Assembly (NCBI RefSeq): GCF_964019515.1
Contig: NZ_OZ026452.1
Coordinates: 744,001-808,000 of the forward strand
DNA: 64,000 nt
Reading direction: 5' to 3'
Source: Serratia symbiotica (Periphyllus acericola)
GTDB lineage: Bacteria; Pseudomonadota; Gammaproteobacteria; Enterobacterales; Enterobacteriaceae
In this document: positions 9,704 through 20,699 of the stretch, one piece after another
Layout of the letters: every line of letters begins with the position of its first letter
Position numbering within the stretch: the stretch's first letter is position 1
Notes under the pieces: model-generated
Database searches by the model: none
Told to the model about the DNA's origin: nothing
What the model saw: only the letters and a program-made list of their open reading frames with translations
Position numbers and translations under genes: made by a program

Positions 9704-11239
9704 ATGAACCTACTAAAATCACTGGCCGCAGTCAGTACTATGACGATGTTTTCACGGCTGCTGGGTTTTGCGCGTGATGCTATCGTAGCGCGCGTTTTTG
9801 GTGCTGGTATGGCAACGGACGCCTTTTTTGTGGCGTTCAAGCTTCCTAACATGCTGCGCCGCATTTTTGCTGAAGGGGCGTTCTCCCAATCGTTTGTGCC
9901 GATCTTGGCCGAATATAAAAGTCAGCAGGGTGAACAGGCGACGCGCACCTTCATTGCCTATGTATCCGGCATGTTGACGCTGGTATTGGCGCTAGTGACG
10001 GTATTGAGCATGTTGGCTGCACCCTGGGTGATCTACATCACCGCGCCAGGTTTTGTCGATACACCGGACAAGTTCGCCTTGACTTCAGCACTACTGCGCA
10101 TCACTTTTCCTTATATCTTGCTGATTTCGCTCGCTTCGCTGGTAGGTGCAATCCTCAATACCTGGAACCGCTTCTCGATCCCGGCCTTTGCGCCGACGCT
10201 GCTTAATGTCAGTATGATTGGGTTTGCGCTGTTTGCCGCTCCTTACTTCCACCCACCGGTGTTGGCGCTGGCCTGGGCGGTGGTGGTGGGTGGTGTATCG
10301 CAACTGGGCTATCAGTTGCCGCATCTGCGCAAGCTAGGCATGCTGGTGCTGCCGCGCCTCACATTGCGTGAGGCGGGGGTATGGCGCGTAATGCGCCAGA
10401 TGGGGCCTGCGATCCTCGGAGTGTCGGTAAGCCAGATCTCATTGATCATCAACACTATCTTCGCCTCGTTTCTGGTGTCCGGCTCGGTATCCTGGATGTA
10501 TTATGCTGACCGCCTGATGGAGTTTCCTTCCGGTGTGTTGGGGGTGGCATTGGGGACTATCCTGCTACCGTCGCTAGCAAAAAGTTTCTCCAGTGGTAAT
10601 CAGGATGAATACTCACAGCTGATGGACTGGGGATTGCGTCTGTGCTTTCTGCTGGCGTTGCCGAGTGCTATCGCGCTGGGCATTCTGGCTAAACCGCTGA
10701 CCGTTGCGCTGTTTCAGTACGGCAAATTCAGCGCCTTTGATGCGGCGATGACTCAGCGCGCGCTGGTGGCTTACTCGGTGGGGTTGATGGGGTTGATCTT
10801 AGTGAAAGTGTTGGCACCGGGCTTCTACTCGCGTCAGGACATCAAAACGCCGGTTAAAATTGCCATCATTACGCTGATTATGACTCAGGTGATGAACCTG
10901 ACGTTTCTCAGTTCACTCAAGCACGCCGGATTGGCGTTATCGATAGGTTTGGCGGCTTGTTTGAACGCTGCGCTTCTATATTGGCAACTACGCCAGCAGA
11001 AAATTTTTCAGCCGCAGCCGGGTTGGGCGGTTTTTATCAGTAAACTGGGAATTGCCGTGCTGGTTATGGCGGGGGTGTTGATGAGCGTGATGTTGCTTAT
11101 GCCGTGTTGGGATCAGGGCAATATGCTGGAGCGTCTATTGCGTTTGGCCGTAGTTGTGGTTGCCGGGGTGGTGGCCTATTTTGCGGTGCTGGCGGGGCTG
11201 GGTTTCCGTCCGCGCGATTTCGCCCGCCAGGTCGCTTGA
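9704..11239 (+). CDS. murJ: Lipid II flippase MurJ
   Basis: Polytopic inner-membrane protein of the MOP superfamily that flips lipid II to the periplasm for peptidoglycan synthesis. The product is 511 residues from [18 protein letters not shown], the family length. I chose this ATG over one 21 bases upstream because it matches the conserved MurJ start. [21 protein letters not shown] near the N-terminus carries the charged residues lining the central cavity. About 14 hydrophobic segments follow. Conserved [20 protein letters not shown] is also present. The frame is intact. A 7-bp GC-rich hairpin at 9655-9672 lies just upstream. Confidence 0.96.
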   Translation: MNLLKSLAAVSTMTMFSRLLGFARDAIVARVFGAGMATDAFFVAFKLPNMLRRIFAEGAFSQSFVPILAEYKSQQGEQATRTFIAYVSGMLTLVLALVTVLSMLAAPWVIYITAPGFVDTPDKFALTSALLRITFPYILLISLASLVGAILNTWNRFSIPAFAPTLLNVSMIGFALFAAPYFHPPVLALAWAVVVGGVSQLGYQLPHLRKLGMLVLPRLTLREAGVWRVMRQMGPAILGVSVSQISLIINTIFASFLVSGSVSWMYYADRLMEFPSGVLGVALGTILLPSLAKSFSSGNQDEYSQLMDWGLRLCFLLALPSAIALGILAKPLTVALFQYGKFSAFDAAMTQRALVAYSVGLMGLILVKVLAPGFYSRQDIKTPVKIAIITLIMTQVMNLTFLSSLKHAGLALSIGLAACLNAALLYWQLRQQKIFQPQPGWAVFISKLGIAVLVMAGVLMSVMLLMPCWDQGNMLERLLRLAVVVVAGVVAYFAVLAGLGFRPRDFARQVA

Positions 11240-11539
11240 TTTGGCGCTATCGCGTAACTTTCTTTATTGTCTTATAAGCACCTACGGCCAAATGGAACTT
11301 ACTTCGTTGATGCTGGAGTCTACGGTTTTAATATCATTAACTAAGGTGAAACCGTAAGTTCATGTTCGAATGCTCCCGCTATTCCCAGCAACAATAAACG
11401 GGCCGTTGCCACGGATCGGGCTCGTTTTGCTATTTGGAATTACCGTTTCAGGAACAATTAATTCATCTGAAACAACCAGTATTACTGTGAAAAAAGGGGA
11501 CTATATCAGAAGTATGAAACGGTAAATTTTGCGGTCCCC
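11240..11539. other. Gene-free stretch downstream of murJ
   Basis: No coding sequence recognised. It contains short inverted repeats: gaacttac near 11293 pairs with gtaagttc near 11356, and acggttt pairs with aaaccgt within that loop. It ends at the left terminus of an IS903-type element. In relatives flagellar genes often follow murJ, but I see no trace of them. Confidence 0.4.
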
Positions 11540-12595
11540 GGCGTTGTTGAATAAATCGAACTTTTTGGCCGGCATGAGGATCCGATCACTCTCATTCTGT
11601 CAAAATAGCGACATTCCGTGGCCCAGCAAAAGTTCAACATCACCAACTGGAAGGCTTACAACAACGCCTTTATCACTCGGGGCTCACTCACTTACTGGGG
11701 GGATGAAACGGCACTTCACGCCTGGTACTGCGAGGCAAAACCTTCTCTGCGTGGTCGCCCACCACATTATTCCGATATGGCAATCACCAGCGTATTGATG
11801 CTGAAACGGATTTTCGGCCTGACACTTCGCGCCATCCAGGGCTTCGTCGATTCCATTATCACACTGATCAAAGTGCCGTTGAACTACCCGGACGACACCT
11901 GCATCAGTAAGCGGGCGAAGTCCGGCCATGTCCCGTTTAAAACCCCAACGCTGGGTGAAATGGCGCACCTCGTTATCGACTCTACCCGGCTCAACGTGTT
12001 GGGTGAAGGGGAGTAGAAGGTAAAAAAACACGGTCAGGAAAAACGGCGTATCTGGCGAAAACTGCATTTGGCCGTAGATACAGAAACACATGAGGTCATC
12101 TGTGCTGACCTTTCTTTGAGCAATGTCACCGATACCGAAGCCTTCCCAGGTCTCATCCGTCAGAGGTACCGTAAAATCAAAGTCGCCTCGGCGGATCGGG
12201 CTTAGGATACGCGAGTGTGTGATGATAAGTTAAGGGGCAAGAAGCTCAAGGCGTTAATACCGCCCAGCAGCGGAGCCTGTTATTGGTCGGCAGACTATGC
12301 AGAGCGAAATTAAGCGGTGGCGAAACAGCGCGTTACCGGAGACAACACACGGTGGAAAAGTATCACAAGCTACCACCGACGTTCGATAGCGGCAACAGCG
12401 AGGTACAGAGTAAAATAGCTATTTGGTGGTCACCTGTCGCTGCGAGATTATGATGGGCAAGTTGCAGAGGCGCTGGCCATGATCTGTGCATTAAATAAGA
12501 TGACGCTCGCCGGTATGACAGAAAGTGTACGCCTTGCCTGAAAGATGCCCATTCACGGGACTCTTTATTACAAATCCGATTTATTCAACAAAGCC
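11540..12595 (+). mobile_element. IS903-type element, full length 1056 bp
   Basis: Both 18-bp terminal repeats are present: ggcgttgttgaataaatc at 11540 and gatttattcaacaaagcc ending at 12595. The transposase begins with GTG at 11618 (MAQQKFNITNWKAYNNAF). It has its own amber at 12014-12016, after GEGE where relatives have Trp, plus the amber shared by all copies at 12203-12205, and Ala in place of the catalytic Glu. Two more stops occur in the last third. No 9-bp duplication is seen: the left flank is gcggtcccc and the right flank is the interior of an IS630-type element. So the flanks have been rearranged since insertion. Confidence 0.92.
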
Positions 12596-13054
12596 CGGCT
12601 CTACGCCACACAATACCGGCTCTCGGCAACCAGCGCCGAAGTGAGCCAGGATGTAACGTCGAGTTAAATAATTTATTAATTTCAATCGTTAACATCTCAG
12701 CACTCCACAGAGAGCGCAGATAGCCAAAGTCCTGTGGAGAACGCTGAGCGAGCAAATCAAGCATCTTTAACATCGCCTCCGTGGGCCATGAACGGGCGGC
12801 ACATAAGGTTTTACCTAGGTAAGTCAGCGTTGTAGCCACGGTGTAACATCAACATGGCGATAAGGCGTCTGGCATAATTTTTATCTGGTGTTTTCTGGAT
12901 AATTTTTTGCATCTGACGTCGTTCATTTCGGGGGATGGGTGCTATGATCGGCATAATTCAGTCCGGTTGTGAGGGGTTGTGATGTTTGGCGATTGATCAG
13001 ATCGCTCAAACCGGATTGAGTTCCTTCAGTGATATACTATTTGGCGAAGGTATT
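12596..13054 (-). mobile_element. IS630-type element, 5' part only
   Basis: Minus-strand copy retaining its 5' end (ggcgaaggtatt then TA at 13055-13056) and roughly the N-terminal half of the transposase frame. It is broken at 12596 where the IS903-type copy begins. It reads LGKTLCAARSWPTEAMLKML, so it carries a deletion within the helix-turn-helix part different from that of the full copies. It keeps residues (CAARS) that the others have lost, so it may be an older lineage. Confidence 0.85.
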
Positions 13055-13056
13055 TA

Positions 13057-13137
13057 TGGCAGTGCTCACCCTCCTCACGGACTCCCTTGTACGCGCCGGT
13101 TATCGCGCGCTGTCCATATCCAAACGGTGCTGCTGCT
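13057..13137 (+). repeat. Fragment of ~145-bp interspersed palindromic repeat
   Basis: gcagtgctcaccctcctcac followed by gtacgcgccggtt and cgcgctgtccatatccaaac matches the middle of the repeat at 44470-44614 and its inverted copies near 57.8 and 59.6 kb. The left terminal part is missing at the junction with the IS630-type end. Confidence 0.65.
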
Positions 13138-13310
13138 GAGCTTCAGCGCATCTGCATTGCGGTGCCTTGATGGCCTCTGGAATATAGAGAAATATCTTCA
13201 GTGATCAGAAAAAATGATTCCTTACGGGCGACAACTGTCTTTCTGATCCAGAGCAGGTATTATCGCACCTTCCATACATTTATTAACTGAACAGTTTATA
13301 TGAGAACACC

Positions 13311-14111
13311 ATGCCATCAATTACACTCACTCACCTCAAAAATATTAAACATCGCGGCGAGAAAATTACGATGCTCACCTGCTACGATGCCATCTTTGCG
13401 CATGAACTAAGCTCCGCAGGTGTTGAAATGCTGCTTATCGGCGATACTCTGGGAATGATCCTGCAGGGGCATGACAGCACACTTCCGGTAACGCTGGCTG
13501 ACATGGTTTATCACACCGCCTGCGTCAGACGCGGGAACAACGGCAGCTTTATTATCGCCGATCTTTCTTTCATGACCTGCTCTTCACCCAAACAGGCTCT
13601 GCACAGTTCGGCGCAACTGATGCAGGCCGGTGCTCAGATGGTCAAGCTGGAAGGGGGAGCATGGCTCTGTGAGACGGTGCGTCAGTTAACGCGTAACGGT
13701 ATTCCTGTTTGCCCACACATTGGGTTGACGCCTCAGTCCGTGAACGTTTTGGGCGGATTTAACGTACAGGGACGGGATCAGATACAGGCGGAGGCTTTGA
13801 TCGAAACTGCGAAAAAATTTGAAGGAGCGGGTGCCGCGATGTTGCTGGTTGAAGCCGTACCCCCATCCCTGGGCAAAGCATTGAGCGAGGCGGTAACAAT
13901 ACCTGTCATTGGTATCGGTGCTGGTCCTGATACTGACGGTCAGGTTTTGGTTCTGCACGATATGCTCGGTCTGAGCATGACCGGCCGGGTACCTAAATTC
14001 GTGAAGAACTTTATGAAAGGTCAGGAAGACATTCAAGGTGCGATAAAAAGTTATATTGCAGCAGTTAAAGACGGTATTTTCCCAGCGCCGGAACACTGTT
14101 ACGCAGTATAA
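13311..14111 (+). CDS. panB: 3-methyl-2-oxobutanoate hydroxymethyltransferase
   Basis: First enzyme of pantothenate synthesis: transfers a hydroxymethyl group from 5,10-methylenetetrahydrofolate to 2-oxoisovalerate, giving ketopantoate. The 266-residue frame is intact and family-sized. Metal and substrate residues are visible in [24 protein letters not shown] and LLVEAVP, and the [20 protein letters not shown] block is conserved. The wording ([20 protein letters not shown]-like region, [12 protein letters not shown]) seems closer to PanB of pseudomonads than to the enterobacterial type, which suggests a second or transferred copy. No panC or panD is near. IS debris surrounds it on both sides. 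Confidence 0.92.
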   Translation: MPSITLTHLKNIKHRGEKITMLTCYDAIFAHELSSAGVEMLLIGDTLGMILQGHDSTLPVTLADMVYHTACVRRGNNGSFIIADLSFMTCSSPKQALHSSAQLMQAGAQMVKLEGGAWLCETVRQLTRNGIPVCPHIGLTPQSVNVLGGFNVQGRDQIQAEALIETAKKFEGAGAAMLLVEAVPPSLGKALSEAVTIPVIGIGAGPDTDGQVLVLHDMLGLSMTGRVPKFVKNFMKGQEDIQGAIKSYIAAVKDGIFPAPEHCYAV

Positions 14112-14391
14112 CCGGCACACATCAGGCTGTTCCTGTGAAGCACTTGGCTAAACATCTGTCCGCAAGCTTGTGGGGACTGTTCAATAACGGCATAGAGGGG
14201 GGGTGGGCGATTTACTGGACTTATTTATGTATTCTTACGAGGAGCGTTTGCGCAGTAATGTTCTCCCCTGAGAGAGTTTATCGTATTCAGTAAACCCAAC
14301 CCTGACCAATTATTCCACCAACGACTGCATGCAGGAAGCTTGCATACGGCTCAAAATTGTTCCGTCAATGCGAGTTCACCGGATACTTACG

Positions 14392-14655
14392 TCAGAACTC
14401 ATTTGATTGCTATTGAGAAGCACTCGACCATCAGAACTTGCTTAGGCAATAATGGAGGTTCCGCCGTATCCTAACAGTTGAACCGGGGCGAAGGTCGCCA
14501 TGCCGTGGCAAGAGCCATCTGCTACGGTCAGTGTGGTGAAGATCAGAAAACGTTACCGAGAGGGATAGGAAGATCAGTTGGGTGCGCTGGATCTGGTGAC
14601 AAACGCAGTGGTACTGTGGAATACGCTTTATATACAGGAAGCTGGTTATTCCTGC
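14392..14655 (+). pseudogene. tnpA: Tn3-family transposase C-terminal remnant
   Basis: Scattered over frames, the sequence reads SELI-stop-LLLRSTRPSELA-stop-AIMEV, then LNRGEGRHAVARAI, then IRKRYREG-stop-EDQLGALDLV and TNAVVLWNTLYIQEA. These blocks are the highly conserved C-terminus of Tn3-family TnpA. At least three in-frame stops and two frameshifts are present, and the last residues are cut by the end of an IS630-type element. The preceding 14112-14391 holds no gene I recognise. Confidence 0.75.
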
Positions 14656-14657
14656 TA

Positions 14658-15050
14658 AATACCTGCGCCTAATACCGCTCCACTTTCGTTAAGCCAGGTT
14701 TATTGCCTGGGAACGGTGAGGCGGCTTTCATAAAATGACCCATATTTTTTAGCAATTGCCACCTCGTCCGGAAACGGTGATTGCGTTTGACTGTCTCATG
14801 TAAAGCCAACCACAGGAGCTCTATCCTATTTACCCATAGAAAGTAAAATGGCTGATAAATAACAATAACATTCTGGTTGCGCCGCAACCAGCTCAACGTT
14901 TCTTTACTCTTGTGAATGATGTAATTATCGACAATAAGCGTAATGGTTTTGGCACTTCGGTATGTGCTTCTCAGCTTGCGTAACAGGCTAATAAATAAAC
15001 CCGATTTTTTATGGGTCACACTGACATAATCAACTCTTCCGGTTCCTGCA
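14658..15050 (-). mobile_element. IS630-type element, 3' half (left part of a nested pair)
   Basis: Begins with aatacctgcgcc next to TA at 14656-14657 and reads on the minus strand through the catalytic half: LIVDNYIIHKS and VNRIELLWLALHE. It stops abruptly at 15050 in ccggttcctgca, where an IS903-type terminal repeat starts. The 5' end of what looks like the same element reappears at 15419-15517. Confidence 0.85.
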
Positions 15051-15418
15051 GGCTTTATTGAATAAATCAGATTTGGAATAAAGAGTCCCGTGAATTTGCA
15101 TCTTTCAGGCAAGGCGTACACTTTCTGGCATACCGGCGAGCGGCATCTTGTTTAATGCACAGATCATGGCCAGCGCCTCTGCAACTTGCCCATCATAATC
15201 TCGCCGCGACAGGTGACCACCAAATAGCTGTTTTACTCTGTACCTCGCTGTTGCCGCTATCGAACGTCGGTGGTAGCCTGTGATACTTTTCCACCGTGTG
15301 TTGTCTCCGGTAACGCGCTGGTTCGCCACCGCTTGATTTCGTTCTGCATACTGCCGACCAATAACGGGCTCGCTTCTCGGCGGTATTAACACCTTGAGCT
15401 TCTTGCCCCTTAACTCAG
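15051..15418 (-). mobile_element. IS903-type fragment inserted in an IS630-type element
   Basis: Starts with ggctttattgaataaatc and contains about the last third of the transposase on the minus strand, including YHRRSIAATARYRVK (Ala at the catalytic Glu position) up to KLKVLIPPR. The other half and the second terminal repeat are missing. The position of the shared amber is not covered by this fragment. Confidence 0.85.
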
Positions 15419-15517
15419 TCCAGTTGTCAGGGTTTGTGATGTTTGGCGATTGATGAGATCGCTCAAACTGGATTGAGTTCCTTCAGTGATCTACTATTTG
15501 GCGCAGGTGCAGGTATT
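15419..15517 (-). mobile_element. IS630-type 5' end (right part of the nested pair)
   Basis: Carries the 5' untranslated end of the IS630-type element on the minus strand and ends in gcaggtatt followed by TA at 15518-15519. A small repeat gcaggtgcaggt is present at the tip. With 14658-15050 it brackets the IS903-type fragment, so the three pieces look like an insertion followed by a deletion. Confidence 0.75.
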
Positions 15518-15581
15518 TAGCGTAATGGATAAATATAGGTGGGATAAAACAGGGGGGGTAGTACTGGCCCCTGAGGAGAAC

Positions 15582-17084
15582 TTAGGGTGCTGGGGCCGGA
15601 ACGGCATCCTGCGTTGTATCGCTGTATTTAGCAGGGGCGAGTAAGCCAAACATGCTCATGAACTCTTGCAACGACATCTTGCTACCGTTGAAATCAAGCT
15701 GATTATCTGCATAGTCTAAGCTGCTACTGATCACATTGTCCTTCTGGGTGGCAAGTTTAAACATCTGGCTCATTATCGCCAGCACCTGCACCTGCTGCTG
15801 TGCGAGCTTACGTGCATCTTCTGCGTATGTAGCCCTGTAACCGCGCGGCCTGCGTCGTGGTTTCGGCCGCCATGGTGAGCGGAATAGTCAGGTGGGCGTC
15901 CAATTTTTTAATCGAACGGGTGATCAGTTGATCTAACGACCCGGCTTGCGACGGAGCAGTCAATGCAAGATCCAGCGTGAAGCGGCTCTCGCCCTGGCTG
16001 TTTTTACAGCTTAGCGGCGCTACGCTGATGGTCGGATTGTTCTTCAGAAGCAGCGGAAAGTTTTTTAGCAGAATATCGGTGGTTTGCAGCTCATAAGTGG
16101 CGGGCCCCACGCCCTGGACATGCTGCAACAGATCCAGAGCCTGCTGATTATAGTGATTAATAAATTATTTCAAAGACTTATATTCAATCTTGTCGATTTT
16201 TAACGTCAGTTTACCGGTTCCGAAATCGTTGCCCTGGATCTTCAGCGCGTCCAGGGTGTAATCGATCTGCCCACCAATGTTGTTGCCTTGCTCGCTAAAT
16301 TTGCTCACCAGGTTAAAGCCGTCTAACGCTACGGTGTCCTTGCCATCGACGGCCAGTTTGAAGTGCTGTATGGTTATTGTCTGATCGCTGAGGTCTATAT
16401 CGAACTGGCTAGCATGACTGGCACACTTGAGGCTAACACCATGAACGCTGATTTTCTTGGTCTGGCCACACCCATTTTGGGCGCTGAATAATGGCGCTAG
16501 CGTTATTGGCATCAAGCACAATGGCGGTCATGTCACGCGATACGTCGGCATTTAGGGTACCTACCGCCACTGAATTCCAGCGAGGAGTTACCTATTGGGT
16601 ATTCCAACGGGGTGATGTTGATGGCGGAAGACGTGTCACTGCTGTAGGAGATACGATAGGTGGCGTTGAACGGTGATTTCCCCTTGGTGATATCAAACAG
16701 GTTCCTTACCGCCTTGGTGTTCTCCAATTCGATATGCGCCGATGCCATGCTTGGCAGCAGGTTGAACTTTTTCAACTGAGCAAATAGAAATGGGCCGTTC
16801 TCAATGGTTGTAAGGAAGGCCACTTCATAGCCGGGCTTCAGCGCTATGGCGTCGGTGGACGCGCTACCAGCAGAGCGCAGCACATAGCGGATTTTGCAAC
16901 TAAAAATGCCACGCTGAACATGCTAATAGCTCAGTTTAGCACCAGTCTTGGGCAGGAAATCCTGTAACTAACGATTGGTGTTATTAACCACTTCGTCCAT
17001 ACGTTGCTCGATCAGTTTGCCAGTGAACCAGGAAGCTCCAGTCCATGCTGCGCGAGCAGCAACAATGACTAACGATTTTTTCAT
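15582..17084 (-). pseudogene. ydgA: YdgA (DUF945) family protein, multiply broken
   Basis: The start MKKSLVIVAARAAWTGASWF (signal-anchor) at 17084 is followed by an amber after NTNR. Later segments in different frames read FLLPSMAS-like text (NLLPSMASAHIELENTKAVR), QIDYTLDALKIQGNDFGTGK, SVAPLSCKNSQGESRFTLDL and LDAHLTIPLTMAAETTTQ. They align in order with Escherichia coli YdgA, an inner-membrane-anchored protein of unclear function. At least three frameshifts and several stops are present. In Escherichia coli ydgA is next to manA, as here, but an IS630-type element now lies between them. Confidence 0.88.
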
Positions 17085-17125
17085 ACGTTGTGATCATCCT
17101 TTATAAACCCTTTCTATCTCGCCTA

Positions 17126-18088
17126 AATACCTGCGCCAAATAGTATATCACTGAAGGCACTCAATCCGGTTTGAGCGATCTGATCAATCGCCAAACATCA
17201 CAACCCTTCACAACCGGACTGAGTAATGCCGATCATAGCACCAATCCCCCGATATGAACGACGTCAGATGCAAAAAATTATCCAGAAAACACCAGATAAA
17301 AATTATGCCAGACGCCTTATCGCCATGTTGATATTACACCGTGTGGACGCCCCCGAAAATGGCCCACGGAGGCGATGTTGAAGATGCTTGATTTGCTCAT
17401 TCAGCGTTCTCCACAGGACTTTGGCTATCTGCGCTCTCGGTGGAATACTGAGATGTTAACGATTGAAATTAATAAATTATTTAACTCAACGTTACATCCT
17501 GGCTCACTTCGGCGCTGGTTGCCGAGAGCCGGTATTGTGTGGCGTAGAGCGGCTGCAACATCCCGTCTTTTACGAAGATGAGGTAGACATCGATATGAAC
17601 CCTAAAATAGGTGCTGACTGGCAGAAAAAGGGTCAACAAAAACGCATCACGACACCGGGACAGAATGAAAAGCATTACCTCGCGGGTGCCCTTTATGCAG
17701 GAACCGGAAGAGTTGATTATGTCAGTGGAAACCATAAAAACTCGGGTTTATTCATTAGCCTGTTACGCAAGCTGAGAAGCACATACCGAAGTGCCAAAAC
17801 CATTACGCTGATTGTCGATAATTACATCATTCACAAGAGTAAAGAAACGTTGAGCTGGTTGCGGCGCAACCCGAATTTTATTGTTATTTATCAGCCATTT
17901 TACTTTCCATGGGTAAACAGGATAGAGCTCCTGTGGTTGGCTTTACATGAGACAGTTACACGCAATCACCGTTGCCGGACGAGATGGCAATTGCTAAAAA
18001 ATATGGGTCATTTTATGAAAGCCGCCTCACCGTTACCAGGCAATAAACCTGGCTTAATGAAAGTTGAGCGGTATTAGGCGCAGGTATT
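17126..18088 (+). mobile_element. IS630-type element with 103-bp internal deletion
   Basis: TA-flanked (17124-17125 and 18089-18090) with the same ends as the 1066-bp copy at 8002. Compared with that copy it lacks 103 bp after caccgtg at about 17343, which removes the helix-turn-helix region and shifts the frame. The catalytic half (17463-18077) is open and nearly identical to the other copies, with the same frame break between the halves. Confidence 0.9.
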
Positions 18089-18169
18089 TAGATGAATAGG
18101 CAAATAGGCGCAACATAAAAACGCCCTCTACGTTTAATTGTGTGAGCAACTCGACAATATGCCAAGAAA

Positions 18170-19348
18170 TCACGGTAGCTGGTTGTAAACGCGAGCTATA
18201 CGCCCGTTACCGCTCGCGTTGACTGGCGATTCAAACGCGCCGATAAAGCAGGATCTACCCGGCTTTAATACCCATTGTTGTCCTTGCTTTTCTAGCACTG
18301 CCTCACCGTTAACGCAAAATACGATGGCTGAGCTGTTTTGCACAAATGCCTGTGGCGTAGCAGTCAGCTCATGCAGCGAGAAGGCAAAATCCTCTACCGG
18401 GATGGGGAAAAACAGTTCGTTACCCCGCTGTTCAGGTTGAACCAATAAAGCAGACGCAGGATGTGGACGGAATTGCAGGTTAGCCAGCAACTGAGGAATA
18501 TCGATGAACTTCGGCGTCAGGCCAGCACGCAGCACGTTATCCGAGTTGGCCATCACTTCCAGCGCTACGCCTTTGAGGTAAGCGTGCGGCGTTTCGGCAT
18601 GCAGGAACATCGCCTCACCTGGTTCAAGCTGCACGAGGTTCAGAAGTAGGGGTGAGAATAAACCACTGTCTTGCGGGTAAAAACCAGCGATAAAGCGTAG
18701 GGTATCCCAGGGTTCACCCTGTTGGTTATTTAGTGCAACTTTTAACACGCCAAGCGCCCGCGATTTCTGTTCACCACTGATTGCCAACAGGCTAGCGAAT
18801 AAGCTGGACAAATGTGCGATATCCTGATGATCCAAGAAGGTAGGGATATCCTGGTGTGCGTCGGCGATCGGTTGCAGCAAAGAGACGATATCGTCCAGAG
18901 TGCGAAAGCCATTCATTGCCAGGAATGGCGTTAGTGCGAACACCAGTTCTGGCTTGTGGTTCGGATCTTTAAAGCTGCGTTCTGCGGCATCCAACGGAAT
19001 GCCGACGGCATTTTCTTTGGCGTAGCCGTCTTCGGCGGCGATTTTTCTGGGGTGCACTTGAATCGACAGCGGTTGATCGGCGCACAGCACCTTGAACAGG
19101 AATGGCAACTCGCCAAAACGGTTGGCGATGTCGGCTCCCAACTGCTTTGACGGATTTTCATCGATCAGTTCGCGCAGTGAGCGCAGCCCACCATTACCGT
19201 CCGCTACATAGGAAGGGCTTTTAGGGTGAGCCCCCATCCATAGCTCGGCCATGGGTTGTTGGTTGGTATTGGTGATACCGAAGAGTTGAGTTAGCGCATC
19301 ATAGCTGCCCCAGGCATAGTTCTGCACCGAGTTAGTCATCTTTTGCAT
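18170..19348 (-). CDS. manA: Mannose-6-phosphate isomerase, class I
   Basis: Zinc enzyme that interconverts mannose-6-phosphate and fructose-6-phosphate, feeding GDP-mannose synthesis or mannose use. I start it at MQKMTNSVQNYAWGS (19348), which aligns with the family; an upstream in-frame ATG adds four residues. The product is 392 residues, as expected. Zinc ligands are in IQVHPRK and KPELVFAL and in the later FLHAETPHAYLKG block. The C-terminal GRIARVYNQ is typical. The frame is intact. It is separated from its usual neighbour ydgA by an IS. Confidence 0.95.
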   Translation of the reverse strand: MQKMTNSVQNYAWGSYDALTQLFGITNTNQQPMAELWMGAHPKSPSYVADGNGGLRSLRELIDENPSKQLGADIANRFGELPFLFKVLCADQPLSIQVHPRKIAAEDGYAKENAVGIPLDAAERSFKDPNHKPELVFALTPFLAMNGFRTLDDIVSLLQPIADAHQDIPTFLDHQDIAHLSSLFASLLAISGEQKSRALGVLKVALNNQQGEPWDTLRFIAGFYPQDSGLFSPLLLNLVQLEPGEAMFLHAETPHAYLKGVALEVMANSDNVLRAGLTPKFIDIPQLLANLQFRPHPASALLVQPEQRGNELFFPIPVEDFAFSLHELTATPQAFVQNSSAIVFCVNGEAVLEKQGQQWVLKPGRSCFIGAFESPVNASGNGRIARVYNQLP

Positions 19349-19549
19349 CTTGAAAAGCATCCTTATGCGTTCATAGTCGCATCAACGATTGTTAATTTTA
19401 TAATTTTTATCATTAAAATTTTTTACACACGCCTAATTAAACCGTCACTTTGCAGCGGCTGGCACGCTCAAATAATAAAAGGTAAGTCTGTGCCATTAAA
19501 CTTGGCAAAGTATAGCGTGGTAACCATCGGTGCAACAAATTCCTTAAAG

Positions 19550-20524
19550 TCAGAATAGCGCATGCTTTTTCAGCATGCCGCGCAACTGGTGATAGGTTAG
19601 TCCCAGCAGTTGTGCCGCCTTACGCTGGTTAAATTTTGCTTGGTGCAGTGCCGCTTCGATCAGCAATTTCTCCTGCCCATCTTGCCAAGCCTCTAAATCC
19701 AGCGGCAGAGAGGGCTGCGCATCGCAGTAGCCTACTTGTGGCAGTTCGCGATGGGTAAAAGGATTGATGACAATCTTATCAACCAATTTGCTGCTACTGG
19801 TGCCGTGACGGTATATCGAACGTTCCACCACGTTTTTCAACTCACGCACGTTTCCTGGCCAGTGATAACCCAGCAGGGTATCTCTGGCACCTTTGGTGAA
19901 ACCGGGGAACAGCGGCAACGACAGCTCGCGGCATATGTGGATGGCGAAGTGTTCGGCCAGCAGCATAGTGTCTTGATGACGCTGACGCAGCGGCGGTAAC
20001 TGCACCACGTCAAATGCCAACCGATCCAGAAGGTCAGCGCGGAATTTGCCCGCGGCTGCTAATGCGGGCAGATCGGCATTGGTGGCACACAACAGGCGGA
20101 CATCTACCTGTAGTGTCTGGCTACCGCAGACACGCTCTAATTGACCATATTCGATCACCCGCAGCAGCTTTTCCTGCACCGGCATCAGCGCGGTAGCTAA
20201 CTCATCAAGAAACAGCGTGCCGCCATCGGCGCGTTCAAAGCGCCCCAGATGACGTTTCTGCGAACCGGTAAAGGCACCGGCTTCGTGGCAGAACAGCTCG
20301 GAGTCCAGTAGATTGTCGTTCAGCGCTGCACAGTTGATCGATATAAAAGGAGCCCTGCCAACGGTTTGACAGATAGTGCAGGCGGTGGGCGATCAGCTCT
20401 TTGCCTGTGCCACGTTCGCCGATCACCAGCACCGGTTTTTCAGTTTCGCGAGTTGAGAGACTTGCTCCAATACTTCGATAAAGACGTTTGCCTCGCCCAG
20501 TAGGTTGTCTAACTGCTCGATCAT
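19550..20524 (-). pseudogene. pspF: Phage-shock transcriptional activator PspF, two frameshifts
   Basis: Sigma-54 enhancer-binding activator of the psp operon. It starts at 20524 (MIEQLDNLLGEANVFIEVLE). The frame breaks before the Walker A region, which continues one frame over as [19 protein letters not shown], and breaks again after RWQG. From 20185 the remainder is open: it includes the GAFTG loop region, Walker [19 protein letters not shown] and the C-terminal Fis-type helix-turn-helix ([20 protein letters not shown]). It is divergent from pspA. The two indels, near 20456 and 20345, separate the ATPase motifs, so it should be inactive. Confidence 0.9.
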
Positions 20525-20621
20525 GATGAAATTCGCCAATATTTGGTGAGAAAAAATAATTTATACTAGCATTATTAAGAGTCAAAAGTAAATAGTATTT
20601 ATAATTCAATAAATTAAATAT

Positions 20622-20637
20622 TGGCATGGATTTTGAT
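20622..20637 (+). promoter_or_regulatory. Putative sigma-54 promoter of psp operon
   Basis: tggcat-ggatt-ttgat resembles the -24/-12 consensus tggcac-n5-ttgca and lies about 60 bp before pspA. The upstream sequence is very AT-rich, as expected for the IHF-bound stretch between the PspF sites and the promoter in relatives. With pspF broken it is probably not activated. Confidence 0.55.
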
Positions 20638-20699
20638 TATCTCTGATGGAACTTTACACAGCGTTTCAGACGCCATTAAAAACCAAGAGGATATGAATT

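Noticed and set aside
11540..12595. Target duplication around this IS903-type copy
   Set aside because: Flanks gcggtcccc and cggctctac do not match each other or, in either orientation, any other IS flank in the window. The same holds for the copy at 62155.
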